64,000 nt of DNA from Stutzerimonas stutzeri (GTDB taxonomy: Bacteria; Pseudomonadota; Gammaproteobacteria; Pseudomonadales; Pseudomonadaceae): positions 248,001 to 312,000 of the forward strand of contig NZ_JANGEY010000002.1 of assembly GCF_024451105.1 (NCBI RefSeq), read 5' to 3'. Made by a program: the position numbers and the translations under genes. Below the pieces are notes generated by a model, which saw only the letters and a program-made list of their open reading frames with translations, had not been told where the DNA came from and did no database searches. Below, piece after piece: positions 1 through 8,904 of the stretch. Every line of letters starts with the position of its first letter. Position 1 is the stretch's first letter.

Positions 1-2
1 TC

Positions 3-125
3 AACGGCCTGATGGCGATTCCCAACCTGGTCGCCCTGCTGTTGCTCAGCCCGGTGGTGCTGCGCCTGACCCGCGAGTACTTCGCCGGCGAACGGCAGGC
101 CCGGGCCGGCGATTCCCGACCCTGA
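3..125 (+). CDS. Sodium:alanine symporter family protein, C-terminal end (partial)
   Basis: Only the last 40 residues are present; the gene begins before the window. The frame reads NGLMAIPNLVALLLLSPVV followed by LTREYF and a polar tail. This is the usual ending of AGCS-family sodium/amino-acid symporters: a last membrane helix, then a short cytoplasmic tail. A strong hairpin follows the stop codon. The family call rests on a short, conserved tail, so it is likely but not certain. Confidence 0.7.
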   Translation, partial: NGLMAIPNLVALLLLSPVVLRLTREYFAGERQARAGDSRP

Positions 126-130
126 ACGCA

Positions 131-156
131 CAGCGCCCCCGCTGGCGGGGGCGCTG
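131..156 (+). terminator. Hairpin after the symporter gene
   Basis: A perfect 12-bp inverted repeat (CAGCGCCCCCGC and its complement) with a 2-base loop lies 5 bases after the symporter stop and before the convergent pepN stop. There is no T-run on either side, so it may act as a weak or bidirectional terminator. Confidence 0.6.
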
Positions 157-173
157 TGCTCGATCGGCGGCGC

Positions 174-2831
174 TCACGCCAGGCTTTTGCTCACCACCTC
201 GTAGACGTCGCCGGACAGCCCGCCGCCGGCCAGGATGCGCTCCAGCTCGCCGCGCATCAGCGCCTGGCGGGTGGCGTCGAACTTGCGCCAGCGAGTCAGC
301 GGCGTCAACAGGCGGGAAGCGATCTGCGGGTTGAGGGCGTCGAGGGCGATCACCTGGTCGGCGAGGAAGCGGTAGCCGGCGCCGTCGACGCGGTGGAAGT
401 TGACGTGGTTCTGGTTGGCGAAGGCGCCGATCAGCGCGCGCACCTTGTTGGGGTTCTTCAGGGTGAAGGCGTGGTGGTGCATCAGCGCCTGCACGCGCTC
501 GAGGCCGCCCGGCAGCGGGCTGCCGGCCTGCACGGCGAACCACTGGTCCATGACCAGCGCGTCCGCCTTGAAGTAGTCGGCGAACTTGGCCAGCGCCTGG
601 GCCTTCTCGGCGTCGAACGGCGAGTTGACCAGCACCGCCAGCGCGGCGAGGCGCTCGGTCATGTTGTCGGCGTGCTCGAACTGCTCCTCGCAGGCGTCGA
701 GCACTTCGTCGCTCTCGGCCAGCATCAGGTAGGACAGGGCGATGTTCTGCAGGCTGCGGCGGGCGATCTGCGCGGCTTCGGCGGCGTAGGGGGTGCTGCG
801 CGAGGTCGCGCGGCAGGCCTGGAAGCGGTTCCACAGCAGGTCGAACAGCTCGCGGGAGATTTCCTTGCGGGCGAACTCGCGGGCGATATGGATGGCGTCG
901 ACGTCGGCCACCTCGCTGAGCTCGGCGAGGTAGGCCTCGGCCGGCAGGGCGAGCATCTCGGCGACCATCGCCGGATCCAGCGATTCGTCGGCCAGCACGC
1001 TGCGCAGCGCCTCGATCAGGCGGGCGTCGAGGTGCAGAGGCTCGCTGCGCTGCTGCTGCTCGACCAGCTCCTGCAGCACCTGCACGGCCAGTTGCTGGCC
1101 GGCTTCCCAGCGGTTGAAGCCGTCGCTGTCGTGCTGCATGAGGAACATCAGCTGGTCGCGGCCGTAGGGGTAGTGCAGCTTCACCGGTGCGCTGAAGCCG
1201 CGCAGCAGCGACGGCAGCGGCCGGTCCGGCACCTCGACGAAGGTGAAGCTCTGCACCGCCTCGGTCACCGCCAGCACCCGCGAGGTACCGACTGCCTCGG
1301 TCTCGCCGGCCAGGCGCAGCGCCAGCTCGTGGCCGTGGACGTCGAGCAGGCCCATGGCCACCGGGATGACGAAGGGCTGCTTGTGCTCCTGCCCCGGGGT
1401 GGCCGGGCAGCTCTGGCGGAAGGTCAGGGTGTAGGTGCGGGCGTGGGCGTCGTAGCAGTCCTCGACGGCCAGGCGCGGGGTGCCGGACTGGGTGTACCAG
1501 CGCTTGAACTGGGTCAGATCGACGCCGCTGGCGTCCTCCATGGCCCTGACGAAGTCGTCGCAGGTCACCGCCTGGCCGTCGTGGCGTTCGAAGTACAGGT
1601 CCGAGCCCTGGCGGAACTTCTCGGCGCCGAGCAGGGTGTGGATCATGCGCAGCACTTCGGCGCCCTTCTCGTAGACGGTCAGGGTGTAGAAGTTGGAGAT
1701 CTCCATGTAGGAATCCGGACGCACCGGGTGGGCCATCGGGCCGGCGTCCTCGGCGAACTGCTGGGTGCGCAGGAAGGCCACGTCCTCGATGCGCTTGACC
1801 GTGCGCGAGTTCATGTCGGCCGAGAACTCGGCGTCGCGGAACACCGTGAAGCCTTCCTTCAGGGAGAGCTGGAACCAGTCGCGGCAGGTGACGCGGTTGC
1901 CCGACCAGTTGTGGAAGTACTCGTGGGCGACCACCGCCTCGACGCGCTGGTGGGCGGCGTCGGTGGCGGTTTCCGGGTGGGCCAGCACGCAGCTGGAATT
2001 GAAGATGTTGAGGCCCTTGTTCTCCATGGCGCCCATGTTGAAGTCGTTGACCGCGACGATCATGAAGATGTCCAGGTCGTACTCGCGGCCGTAGACCTCC
2101 TCGTCCCACCTCATCGACTTCTTCAGGCTGTCCATGGCGTGCTGCAGCTTGCCGATGTTCTCCGGCTCGACGTAGATGCGCAGGGCGACGTCGCGGCCGC
2201 TCAGGGTCCTGAAGCTGTCCTCGATGCACCACAGGTCGCCGGCGACCAGGGCGAACAGGTAGGCCGGCTTCATGAACGGGTCCTGCCAGGTGGCCCAGTG
2301 GCGGCCGTCCTCTTCCTCGCCGCTGGCGACCGGATTGCCGTTGGACAGCAGGATCGGATAGGCCTGCTTGTCGGCGCTCAGCGTGGTGCTGAAGCGGCTC
2401 ATCACGTCCGGGCGGTCGAGGTAGTAGGTGATCTTGCGGAAACCCTCGGCCTCGCACTGGGTGCAGAACATGCCGCTCGACTTGTACAGGCCTTCCAGCG
2501 CGGTGTTGCTCTCCGGGTGGATGCGCACCGTGCTGTCGATGACGAAGCTGGCCTGGGTCGGCTGCAGGGTCAGGTGGCTGTCGCTCAGGTGGTAGTCGCC
2601 CTTGGCCAGCGGCACGTCGTCGAGGTGCAGATCGAGCAGCTCGAGCTGCTGGCCGTCGAGCACCAGCCTGGGCAGGCCCTCGCCGGCGGCGGGATTGCGG
2701 CGCATGACCAGTTGCGCGTGGACCAGGGTGTGGTCCTCGAACAGCTCGAAGGTCAGGTGGGTCTCGTCGATCAGGTAGTCGGGAACCCGGTAGTCCTTGA
2801 GGTGGACGGTCTTGGGGTGTTCGCTGCGCAT
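174..2831 (-). CDS. pepN: Aminopeptidase N (M1 zinc metallopeptidase)
   Basis: This cytoplasmic enzyme removes N-terminal residues from peptides during protein turnover. The 885-residue product has the M1 exopeptidase motif GAMEN at 267-271, the zinc motif HEYFH at 303-307, and the third zinc ligand Glu326 in LSLKEG. The length matches pseudomonad PepN. I chose the ATG at 2831 because GAGAGG precedes it at normal spacing and the protein then starts MRSEHPKTVH; the frame stays open further upstream but that part is not PepN-like. It is convergent with the symporter gene, and the DUF2797 gene lies just beyond a hairpin on the same strand. Confidence 0.96.
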   Translation of the reverse strand: MRSEHPKTVHLKDYRVPDYLIDETHLTFELFEDHTLVHAQLVMRRNPAAGEGLPRLVLDGQQLELLDLHLDDVPLAKGDYHLSDSHLTLQPTQASFVIDSTVRIHPESNTALEGLYKSSGMFCTQCEAEGFRKITYYLDRPDVMSRFSTTLSADKQAYPILLSNGNPVASGEEEDGRHWATWQDPFMKPAYLFALVAGDLWCIEDSFRTLSGRDVALRIYVEPENIGKLQHAMDSLKKSMRWDEEVYGREYDLDIFMIVAVNDFNMGAMENKGLNIFNSSCVLAHPETATDAAHQRVEAVVAHEYFHNWSGNRVTCRDWFQLSLKEGFTVFRDAEFSADMNSRTVKRIEDVAFLRTQQFAEDAGPMAHPVRPDSYMEISNFYTLTVYEKGAEVLRMIHTLLGAEKFRQGSDLYFERHDGQAVTCDDFVRAMEDASGVDLTQFKRWYTQSGTPRLAVEDCYDAHARTYTLTFRQSCPATPGQEHKQPFVIPVAMGLLDVHGHELALRLAGETEAVGTSRVLAVTEAVQSFTFVEVPDRPLPSLLRGFSAPVKLHYPYGRDQLMFLMQHDSDGFNRWEAGQQLAVQVLQELVEQQQRSEPLHLDARLIEALRSVLADESLDPAMVAEMLALPAEAYLAELSEVADVDAIHIAREFARKEISRELFDLLWNRFQACRATSRSTPYAAEAAQIARRSLQNIALSYLMLAESDEVLDACEEQFEHADNMTERLAALAVLVNSPFDAEKAQALAKFADYFKADALVMDQWFAVQAGSPLPGGLERVQALMHHHAFTLKNPNKVRALIGAFANQNHVNFHRVDGAGYRFLADQVIALDALNPQIASRLLTPLTRWRKFDATRQALMRGELERILAGGGLSGDVYEVVSKSLA

Positions 2832-2873
2832 GGGCAACCTCTCGGCATCGGCTTCAAGCGGGAGTACGGGAAA

Positions 2874-2893
2874 GGCCGGCGCAGACGCCGGCC
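2874..2893 (-). terminator. Terminator between the DUF2797 gene and pepN
   Basis: An 8-bp perfect stem (GGCCGGCG with its complement, 4-base loop) is followed in the minus direction by TTTCCC. It lies after the DUF2797 stop and before the pepN start, so it probably ends the upstream transcript. Confidence 0.6.
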
Positions 2894-2960
2894 GTGCGGA
2901 TTCGTGGCCCCAGACTGCCTGCACGCGGCGGGCAACTCAAGCCCGCGCGTGGCGGGGCGC

Positions 2961-3794
2961 TCAGCCGTCGCTGGCCACCGCCACCTGGTAGGCGGTGTAC
3001 TTGCGGATGTTGATCACCCCGCGGTCGAGGATCAGGTACTGGCCCTTGATGCCCAGCAGGGTGCCCTCGACCAGCGGGGTCTTGTCCAGATCGAGGCTGG
3101 CGATCTTCGCCGGGTACTGCTCGACCGGGTAGCGGATCTCCAGCGGCTCGGCCTCCGCCAGCGGCTGGATGGCCTGCAGGCCGAAACGCTGCTGCAGGGA
3201 CGCGAGCCCCTCGCGGCAGGCATCGAACAGCCGCTCGCGCACCGCCGGCAGGTCGACCGGCGCGGCGTCGCCCTTGAGCAGCGCGCGCCAGTTGGTCTTG
3301 TCGGCCACCTGGCTGCGCAGCAGGTCCTCGACCAGTCCGGACTGCTGGCGGGTGGCCACCCGCAGGATCGGCAGCGCCTGACAGGCGCCCTGGTCGAGCC
3401 AGCGGGTCGGCAGCTGGGTGGCGCGGGTGATGCCGACCTTCACGCCGCTGGAGTTGGCCAGGTAGACCACGTGGTCGGTCATGCAGAACCGCTCGCCCCA
3501 CTCCGGCTCGCGGCAGGTGCCGGCCTCGTAGTGGCACTTCTCCGGACTCATGATGCAGCTGTCGCACTGGGCCAGCCGGGTCATGCACGGGTAGCAGTAG
3601 CCCTGGGCGTAGCTCTTCTTCGTCTTCCGCCCGCAGTGGCTGCAGTGGATGGCGCCGAGGAACTCCAGGCGCAGGGTCTTGCCGATCAGCGGGTTGACCG
3701 CCAGCTCGGCGCCGTCCAGGCGCAGGGTGTACTGCGCCGGATCGTCCAGCCGCACTGCCATCTTGGTCAGCGCGCCGCGTGCCAGCTCGTTCAT
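2961..3794 (-). CDS. DUF2797 family protein with zinc-ribbon-like cysteines
   Basis: A conserved protein of unknown function, 277 residues. Near residues 50-100 it carries a run of CxxC pairs and single cysteines (HCSHCGRK, CYPCM, CDSC and others), which looks like a metal-binding module. Then comes VYLANSSGVKVGIT, which resembles the start of a GIY-YIG fold; this resemblance is only an inference. The ATG at 3794 overlaps the stop of the upstream DUF1315 gene, suggesting translational coupling. The same neighbours surround it in P. aeruginosa (from memory). Confidence 0.85.
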   Translation of the reverse strand: MNELARGALTKMAVRLDDPAQYTLRLDGAELAVNPLIGKTLRLEFLGAIHCSHCGRKTKKSYAQGYCYPCMTRLAQCDSCIMSPEKCHYEAGTCREPEWGERFCMTDHVVYLANSSGVKVGITRATQLPTRWLDQGACQALPILRVATRQQSGLVEDLLRSQVADKTNWRALLKGDAAPVDLPAVRERLFDACREGLASLQQRFGLQAIQPLAEAEPLEIRYPVEQYPAKIASLDLDKTPLVEGTLLGIKGQYLILDRGVINIRKYTAYQVAVASDG

Positions 3795-4057
3795 CAGTGC
3801 AGGGTGTCCGAGCTCTTGAACAGGATGTTCGGCACCTCGAAGGATTTCGACTTGCACTCCTGCGGCCCCATGTAGCCGGTGCGCTCCTCCTCGGGCAGGT
3901 TCTGCAGCTCCCAGGCGATCATCGCCTGCAGGCTGAGCTCCTTCTGCTCCTGGGTGAGCTTGCGGCCGTCCGGCCACTTGCCGATCTCCACGGCGAGCTT
4001 GAGGCTCTGGTAGATCTCGGGGGTGATGTTCTCGATCATTTCGGCGAAGGACGTCAT
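3794..4057 (-). CDS. DUF1315 (YeaC-like) small conserved protein
   Basis: An 87-residue protein of unknown function. It starts MTSFAEMIENITPEIYQSLK and contains the segment KWPDGRKLTQEQ typical of the DUF1315/YeaC family. The ATG at 4057 is preceded by GGAGG at good spacing; the longer open frame upstream runs into a palindromic repeat and is unlikely to be translated. Its stop overlaps the DUF2797 start. Confidence 0.85.
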   Translation of the reverse strand: MTSFAEMIENITPEIYQSLKLAVEIGKWPDGRKLTQEQKELSLQAMIAWELQNLPEEERTGYMGPQECKSKSFEVPNILFKSSDTLH

Positions 4058-4103
4058 GGGTAGCCTCCAGGGAAAAGGAAGTGATTCTAGCGAGGTAGCG
4101 TCG

Positions 4104-4187
4104 CCGTAGGGTGGAAAACGACCGCAGGTCTTCTCCATCGTTTGGCGCGCCCCGGTGGACAAGGCTGCGCCGCTGTCCACCCTACGG
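4104..4187. repeat. GTAGGGTG-type palindromic repeat, copy 1
   Basis: A 12-bp perfect inverted repeat, CCGTAGGGTGGA at 4104-4115 and its complement at 4176-4187, encloses about 60 bases. A nested 8-bp repeat (GGTGGACA at 4154 and its complement at 4175) suggests a branched hairpin. Two related elements lie at 26846-26903 and 30034-30159. It sits between the rhomboid gene and the DUF1315 gene. Confidence 0.8.
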
Positions 4188-4196
4188 GTATTTCAT

Positions 4197-5060
4197 TCAG
4201 CCTCGCCGGCGCGCCAGCAGCCCGCCCAGCACGCCGGTGGCGCAGCCGGCCAGCAGGCCGCCGACATGGGCCGCGTTGGCGATCTCGCCGAGGCCGAGGG
4301 CGCCGATCAGGCCGGACAGGCAGACCAGCAGCCAGACCAGCATCATGCCGACCACGCCGGGCGGCAGGCGGTAGTGCGGGTCGGGCGCCAGGCGCTGGAA
4401 CAGCCAGCAGTGGCCGAGCAGGCCGTAGAGCACGCCGGACAGGCCGCCGAAGATCGCCGGGCCGCCGAACACGAACTGGGCGACGTTGGACACCAGGCTG
4501 TAGAGCAGGACCAGCGTCAGCAGCAAAAAACTGCCCTGGCGCCACTCGATGCGTCGGCCCAGCTCCCACAGCCACAGGCTGTTCATCGCCAGGTGCAGCA
4601 CGCCGAAGTGCACCAGCATCGGACTGAACGGCCGCCACCACTGACCGGCGGCCAGGCTTTCGCTCACTGGCAGGAAATAGGCGAAATCGCCCTCGACGAA
4701 GAAGTCGTTGAAGGTCAGCCAGCTGACCACCTGCAGCCGCTCGCCGAACCAGCTGAGCAGCGCCACCGCGAAGCTGGCCAGCAGCACCAGGCCGGTCACC
4801 GGCAGGCTGCGCAGGCGCGCCAGCCACTGGCCGCGGGCGGCCGGGCGCGGAACCGGCGCCACCGCGCCGCCGGGCGCGCCGCCCGGATAGCGGAGGTAGA
4901 GCTCGCGCACCTGCTCGGCCAGCGCCTCGTCCGGCACCCAGAGCACCTGCTCGCCGGACTCCTCGCTGACCCGGTGCGGCACGCCGAGGCGCTGCAGCAG
5001 GGCGACGAAGGCGGCGAGATCCTCGCTCAGCGGCCGGCGCAACGCCGCCACCGCGCTCAT
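4197..5060 (-). CDS. Rhomboid-family intramembrane serine protease (GlpG-like)
   Basis: A 287-residue inner-membrane protein. Residues 1-60 are a soluble domain like the GlpG N-terminal domain. About six membrane helices follow from residue 88. The catalytic serine is Ser208 in GGLSG and its partner is His265 in NAAHVGG. HFGVLHLAMN at 151-160 supplies the conserved His and Asn of the first part of the active site. The family cleaves membrane-embedded substrates; the substrate here is unknown. The ATG at 5060 overlaps the stop of the upstream phosphoesterase gene by four bases. Confidence 0.9.
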   Translation of the reverse strand: MSAVAALRRPLSEDLAAFVALLQRLGVPHRVSEESGEQVLWVPDEALAEQVRELYLRYPGGAPGGAVAPVPRPAARGQWLARLRSLPVTGLVLLASFAVALLSWFGERLQVVSWLTFNDFFVEGDFAYFLPVSESLAAGQWWRPFSPMLVHFGVLHLAMNSLWLWELGRRIEWRQGSFLLLTLVLLYSLVSNVAQFVFGGPAIFGGLSGVLYGLLGHCWLFQRLAPDPHYRLPPGVVGMMLVWLLVCLSGLIGALGLGEIANAAHVGGLLAGCATGVLGGLLARRRG

Positions 5061-6031
5061 GCGTCGGCCTCCGGACGCCTGACCTCGACCCAGAAGAACT
5101 TGTCGGGATCGAGGCGGGTTTCCTGGTCGAGGCGGTAGGCCACCAGCTTGCCGCAGCGCACCGCGCTGTAGTCCAGACAGGCCAGGTTGGGACGCAGCGG
5201 CGCCGGGGTGCCGTTGCACCAGTAGTGGCCGACGAACAGCAGCGGCTCGTCCTCGCCGTAGCGCAGCAGCGCGGCCTTCTGCGCGTTGGTCAGCGGCAGG
5301 TTGGCGACCTCGTCGGGCAGCGCGTCGGGCTGGAAGACGATGTCGCCGTAGGTCTGCGGATCCTCTTCCCAGAACTTGGTACGGAACACCGTGCGGGTGA
5401 AGCCGTCGCGGCTGGTCAGGGTCAGGCCGGCCGGCAGCGGCATGTCGATGCCGCGCAACAGACGCTGGAAGCAGTGCGCGGCGAAGCTGCGCGGATCGCC
5501 GCCCTCCTGGACGAAGCCGCGGTCGATGCGCCCGTCCGGGAAGCGCGCGCGCAGCCGCGCGATCAGCCCGGCATCCCAGCAGGCGTGCACCAGGCGGAAG
5601 CGCCCGGCGTCGAGGAACATCGGCAGCTCGTACATCCAGGCGAGGAAGTCCTGCCAGTCGCCGGGATGCTGCTCGAACTGCGCCAGGGTCTCGCGGATCA
5701 GCCGGTGGTGGCGCGGGTTGTGCTCGCGGGCGAAGTCGCGCCCGCTGCCGGGCAGCGCCGGGGTGGTCCAGCCCAGGGCGTACCACTCGTGGTTGCCGAG
5801 CAGGCACTGCGCCTGGCCGGCGACCACCATGTCGTGGACCAGGTGCATGGCCTCGCGGATGTGCGGGCCGCGGTCGAGGATGTCGCCGAGGAACAGCGCC
5901 ATGCGCCGCGGATGGCGCCAGACGCCGCCCTGGCGCCGGTAGCCGAGACCCGCGAGCAGGCGTTCGAGAGCACGCGCGCAACCGTGGATGTCACCGATCA
6001 GGTCGTAGCTGCGCGTGGGGTCGAGCTGCAC
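5057..6031 (-). CDS. Calcineurin-like metallophosphoesterase
   Basis: A 324-residue phosphatase of the PP2A/diadenosine tetraphosphatase-like superfamily. The metal-site motifs are visible in order: GDIHG near residue 13, GDILDRG near 49 and GNHEWY near 79, with later histidines. The substrate cannot be read from sequence. The only usable start is a GTG at 6031, which overlaps the nadK stop (TAGTG), so it is probably translated from the nadK message. Its 3' end overlaps the rhomboid gene. Confidence 0.88.
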   Translation of the reverse strand: MQLDPTRSYDLIGDIHGCARALERLLAGLGYRRQGGVWRHPRRMALFLGDILDRGPHIREAMHLVHDMVVAGQAQCLLGNHEWYALGWTTPALPGSGRDFAREHNPRHHRLIRETLAQFEQHPGDWQDFLAWMYELPMFLDAGRFRLVHACWDAGLIARLRARFPDGRIDRGFVQEGGDPRSFAAHCFQRLLRGIDMPLPAGLTLTSRDGFTRTVFRTKFWEEDPQTYGDIVFQPDALPDEVANLPLTNAQKAALLRYGEDEPLLFVGHYWCNGTPAPLRPNLACLDYSAVRCGKLVAYRLDQETRLDPDKFFWVEVRRPEADA

Positions 6032-6918
6032 TAGTCATGCCCTCCGAGGCGGCTGCCCCAGCCCAGCTTGGTCCGGCAGACCTCGTAGTAGTTGTGCTCC
6101 AGCGGGTGGATCAGTTGCAGCTTCTGTGCCTTCTTGCGGATGGTCAGGGTGTCGCCGGGGGCGCAGGTGAAGTGGTTCTGGCCGTCGCAGGACACCTGCG
6201 GGTAGATCTGCATGTCGCTGGCCACCACCACCTTCAGCTCGCTGTTGCCGTCCACCACGATGGGCCGGCTGGACAGGGTGTGCGGGTACATCGGCACGAT
6301 GACGATGGCGTCCAGCTTGGGATGCATGATCGGTCCGCCGGCCGACAGCGCGTAGGCGGTGGAGCCGGTGGGGGTGGAGACGATCAGGCCGTCGGCCTTC
6401 TGGCTGCAGACGAACTGGCCGTCGATGAACATCTCGAACTCGATCATCCGCGTCGACTTGCCGGGATGCAGCACCACGTCGTTGAGCGCGTCGCTCTGGC
6501 CGATGGACTCCAGGCCGCGACGCACGTGGGCCTCGAGCAGGAAGCGGCTTTCCAGCAGGTAGCGCCCGGCGAGCACTTCGCTGACCTTGACCTCCAGCTC
6601 GTCAGGGCGGATGTCGGTGAGAAAACCCAGGCTGCCGCGGTTGATGCCCAGCACCGGGGTGCCGTGGCGAGCCATGGCGCGGGCCGCGCCGAGCAGGCTG
6701 CCGTCGCCGCCGACCACGACGACCAGGTCGCAGATCTCGCCCATCAGCTTGCGCGTGCAGGTCTGCATGCCGTGGCCGGGCAGCATCTCGGCGATGCTCT
6801 CCTCGAGGATCACATGCAGGTGGCGCTCGCTGAGGAAACGTTTCAGGCGACGAATGGTGTCGAGCACCTGCGAGCTGCCCAGGCGCCCGATGATGCCGAT
6901 ATTGCGGAACTGCTCCAT
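6031..6918 (-). CDS. nadK: NAD kinase
   Basis: Phosphorylates NAD to NADP in the cytoplasm. The 295-residue protein has the diagnostic GGDGS motif (VVVVGGDGSLLGAAR), followed by the substrate-binding region around NDVVLH and the segment TPTGSTAYALSAGGPI. I took the ATG at 6918 (MEQFRNIGIIGRLG) because the protein then has standard length; the extra upstream codons are not conserved-looking. It heads the nadK-phosphoesterase-rhomboid operon, with overlaps of a few bases at each junction. Confidence 0.95.
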   Translation of the reverse strand: MEQFRNIGIIGRLGSSQVLDTIRRLKRFLSERHLHVILEESIAEMLPGHGMQTCTRKLMGEICDLVVVVGGDGSLLGAARAMARHGTPVLGINRGSLGFLTDIRPDELEVKVSEVLAGRYLLESRFLLEAHVRRGLESIGQSDALNDVVLHPGKSTRMIEFEMFIDGQFVCSQKADGLIVSTPTGSTAYALSAGGPIMHPKLDAIVIVPMYPHTLSSRPIVVDGNSELKVVVASDMQIYPQVSCDGQNHFTCAPGDTLTIRKKAQKLQLIHPLEHNYYEVCRTKLGWGSRLGGHD

Positions 6919-7021
6919 GAGATCCTGCCGGCTGCTGTCTGCGGAAGGCCCGATTATGGGGGATGCGCGCGCCACGCGGCAAACCGCGACAGGCCCCGCC
7001 GCCTGCGACTATGCTCGGCGC

Positions 7022-7981
7022 ATGAACCCGTTCGCCGATCTATCGCCCCTGCTCGCCGAGCTGCGCACCCCGGCCGTGCGCGATCTGGCCTGGACCCTGC
7101 TCAGCCCGCCGCTGCTGGAGGCGCTGGACGGCCTGCGGCCGCGCCATCCACTTGCGGCCTGCGAGTGGGCGGCCCGTCCCGAGCGGCTGGCCGACTGGCT
7201 GCGTGCGCTGGACCGCCAGCCCGAACGCCTGCTCGGCCAGTTGCCGGCGGCGCGCGGCAACCGCCTGGGCCGCTACTACGAACAGCTCTGGCAATACGCC
7301 CTCGACCAGGCGCCGGGCATCCGCCTGCTGGCGGCCAATCTGGTGATCCGCGAAGGCGGCCGCACCCTCGGCGAGCTGGACCTGCTGCTGGAGGACGACG
7401 CGGGCCTGCAGCACATCGAGCTGGCGGTGAAGTTCTACCTCGGCCCGGCCCGTGCCGACGGCGGCGACGCCGCCACCTGGCTCGGCCCCGGGCGTCTGGA
7501 CCGCCTCGACCTCAAGCTCGAGCACCTGCGCCAGCACCAGTTGCGCCTGACCGGACTGCCCGCCGCCCAGGCGCAGCTGCAGCGCCTGAGCACGCGGCCG
7601 GTGCAGGCCAGCCCCTGGCTGGGCGGCTACCTGTTCTACCCCTGGCGCACCCCCTGCAGAGCACCGCACGGCAGCGCCGCGCAGCACCTGCACGGCGTCT
7701 GGCTGCGCCGCCGCGACTGGCCGAGCTGGCAGTCGCTGCATCCCGGCGGCTGGCAGCCGCTGCCACGCATGGGCTGGCTGGCCCCGGCACAATGCACGGC
7801 GGACGAGTGCTGGGAAGAGACACGGCTGGCCGCCTGGTTGGCCGAGCTGCCCGCCGACGCCGCCCCGCGCATGCTGGTGCGCTTGCTGCCCGGAGCCGGC
7901 GGGCGCCGCCGGGAGCAGATGCGGATATTCCTGGTCGACGACCGCTGGCCGCAGGCCGTGGCTCAGGAGCGGGCCAACTGA
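7022..7981 (+). CDS. DUF1853 family protein
   Basis: A 319-residue protein of unknown function, transcribed divergently from nadK. In the middle it has GELDLLLED followed by HIELAVKFYL, an E/D...ExK arrangement like the PD-(D/E)xK nuclease fold, to which I recall DUF1853 being assigned; activity is not shown. The start ATG gives MNPFADLSPL. Its last 19 bases overlap the 3' end of the convergent PLP-enzyme gene. Confidence 0.8.
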   Translation: MNPFADLSPLLAELRTPAVRDLAWTLLSPPLLEALDGLRPRHPLAACEWAARPERLADWLRALDRQPERLLGQLPAARGNRLGRYYEQLWQYALDQAPGIRLLAANLVIREGGRTLGELDLLLEDDAGLQHIELAVKFYLGPARADGGDAATWLGPGRLDRLDLKLEHLRQHQLRLTGLPAAQAQLQRLSTRPVQASPWLGGYLFYPWRTPCRAPHGSAAQHLHGVWLRRRDWPSWQSLHPGGWQPLPRMGWLAPAQCTADECWEETRLAAWLAELPADAAPRMLVRLLPGAGGRRREQMRIFLVDDRWPQAVAQERAN

Positions 7982-8904
7982 TCCAGACGCTCCGCCATGC
8001 CCCGGCGGCCCTGCAGGCCGCCGCTGTGCACGGCGATCAGCCGACTGCCCCGGGCGATCTCGCCGCACATCACCGCCTCGCGCAGCGCCAGCAGCAGCTT
8101 GCCGGTGTACAGCGGCTCGAGCGGCACCCCGGTCTCGGCCTCGAAGGCGTTGATGAAGCGCGCCAGCTCGGCATCCAGACGGGCGAAGCCGCCGCGACTG
8201 GCATCCAGCAGCCGATAGCCCTGCCCCGCCGGCCTGCCGGCCTTGCTCAGCAGCCGCGCCACCGATTCGGCGACCCCATGGTCGGCCGGCACCGCCAGGG
8301 TGCCGACCACCGGATGACGGCCCGCCTCGCCGAGCACCAGGCCGGCCAGGGTGGTACCGCTGCCGGCGGCGGCCCACAGCTGCTGGTAGTCATCCCAGCC
8401 CAGCTCCGCCAGGCCCTGCTCGATCATTCCTACCAGGTCGGCACAGGACTGCGCGGCAGCCAGGCTCAGGCCGCCCTCCGCCACCGCCAGGAAGCCCGGG
8501 TAACGGGTCAGCCAGGGTTCCCAGAAGCCGGCCTGGTGCCGCTCGCGATAGCCGGCGTAACCCAGCCAGTGCAGGCGCATGCCGAACTCCTGCAGGTCGC
8601 GGACGGTCGGGGTGTCCTGCGGCTGGCCGCGCAGCAGGCCGACGCTGGCGAAGCCGAAGCGCGCACCGGCGGCGGCCAGGGCGTGCAGGTGATTGGAGTG
8701 GGCGCCGCCCAGGCTGATCAGCCCTGCCGCCGAGCGTCGCCGCAGCTCGGCGACGTGGGGGGCGAGCTTGTACCACTTGTTGCCGCTGATCAGCGGGTCG
8801 ATCAGGTCCAGACGCAGCAGCGCCAGCCCGACGCCGGCCCGCTCCAGCCAGGCGCAGCGGACCCGCTGCAGTCGTGGCGCGGGCGGCCAGTGGTGCGGCG
8901 ACAT
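7963..8904 (-). CDS. PLP-dependent enzyme of the D-cysteine desulfhydrase / ACC deaminase family
   Basis: A 313-residue fold-type II PLP enzyme. The PLP lysine is Lys43 in SGNKWYKL, followed by the cofactor-binding GGAHSNHLHA and a glycine-rich phosphate loop AAGSGTTLAG. Family members act on D-cysteine or 1-aminocyclopropane-1-carboxylate; which one applies here cannot be told. The ATG at 8904 overlaps the stop of the upstream coiled-coil gene (TGATG), so the two are probably co-translated. Confidence 0.82.
   Translation of the reverse strand: MSPHHWPPAPRLQRVRCAWLERAGVGLALLRLDLIDPLISGNKWYKLAPHVAELRRRSAAGLISLGGAHSNHLHALAAAGARFGFASVGLLRGQPQDTPTVRDLQEFGMRLHWLGYAGYRERHQAGFWEPWLTRYPGFLAVAEGGLSLAAAQSCADLVGMIEQGLAELGWDDYQQLWAAAGSGTTLAGLVLGEAGRHPVVGTLAVPADHGVAESVARLLSKAGRPAGQGYRLLDASRGGFARLDAELARFINAFEAETGVPLEPLYTGKLLLALREAVMCGEIARGSRLIAVHSGGLQGRRGMAERLDQLARS

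Noticed and set aside
156-3875. A 1239-codon open frame on the plus strand through pepN
   Set aside because: It is antisense to pepN and the DUF2797 gene, has the low-complexity composition of GC-rich shadow frames and no family motif. pepN on the other strand has all its catalytic motifs.
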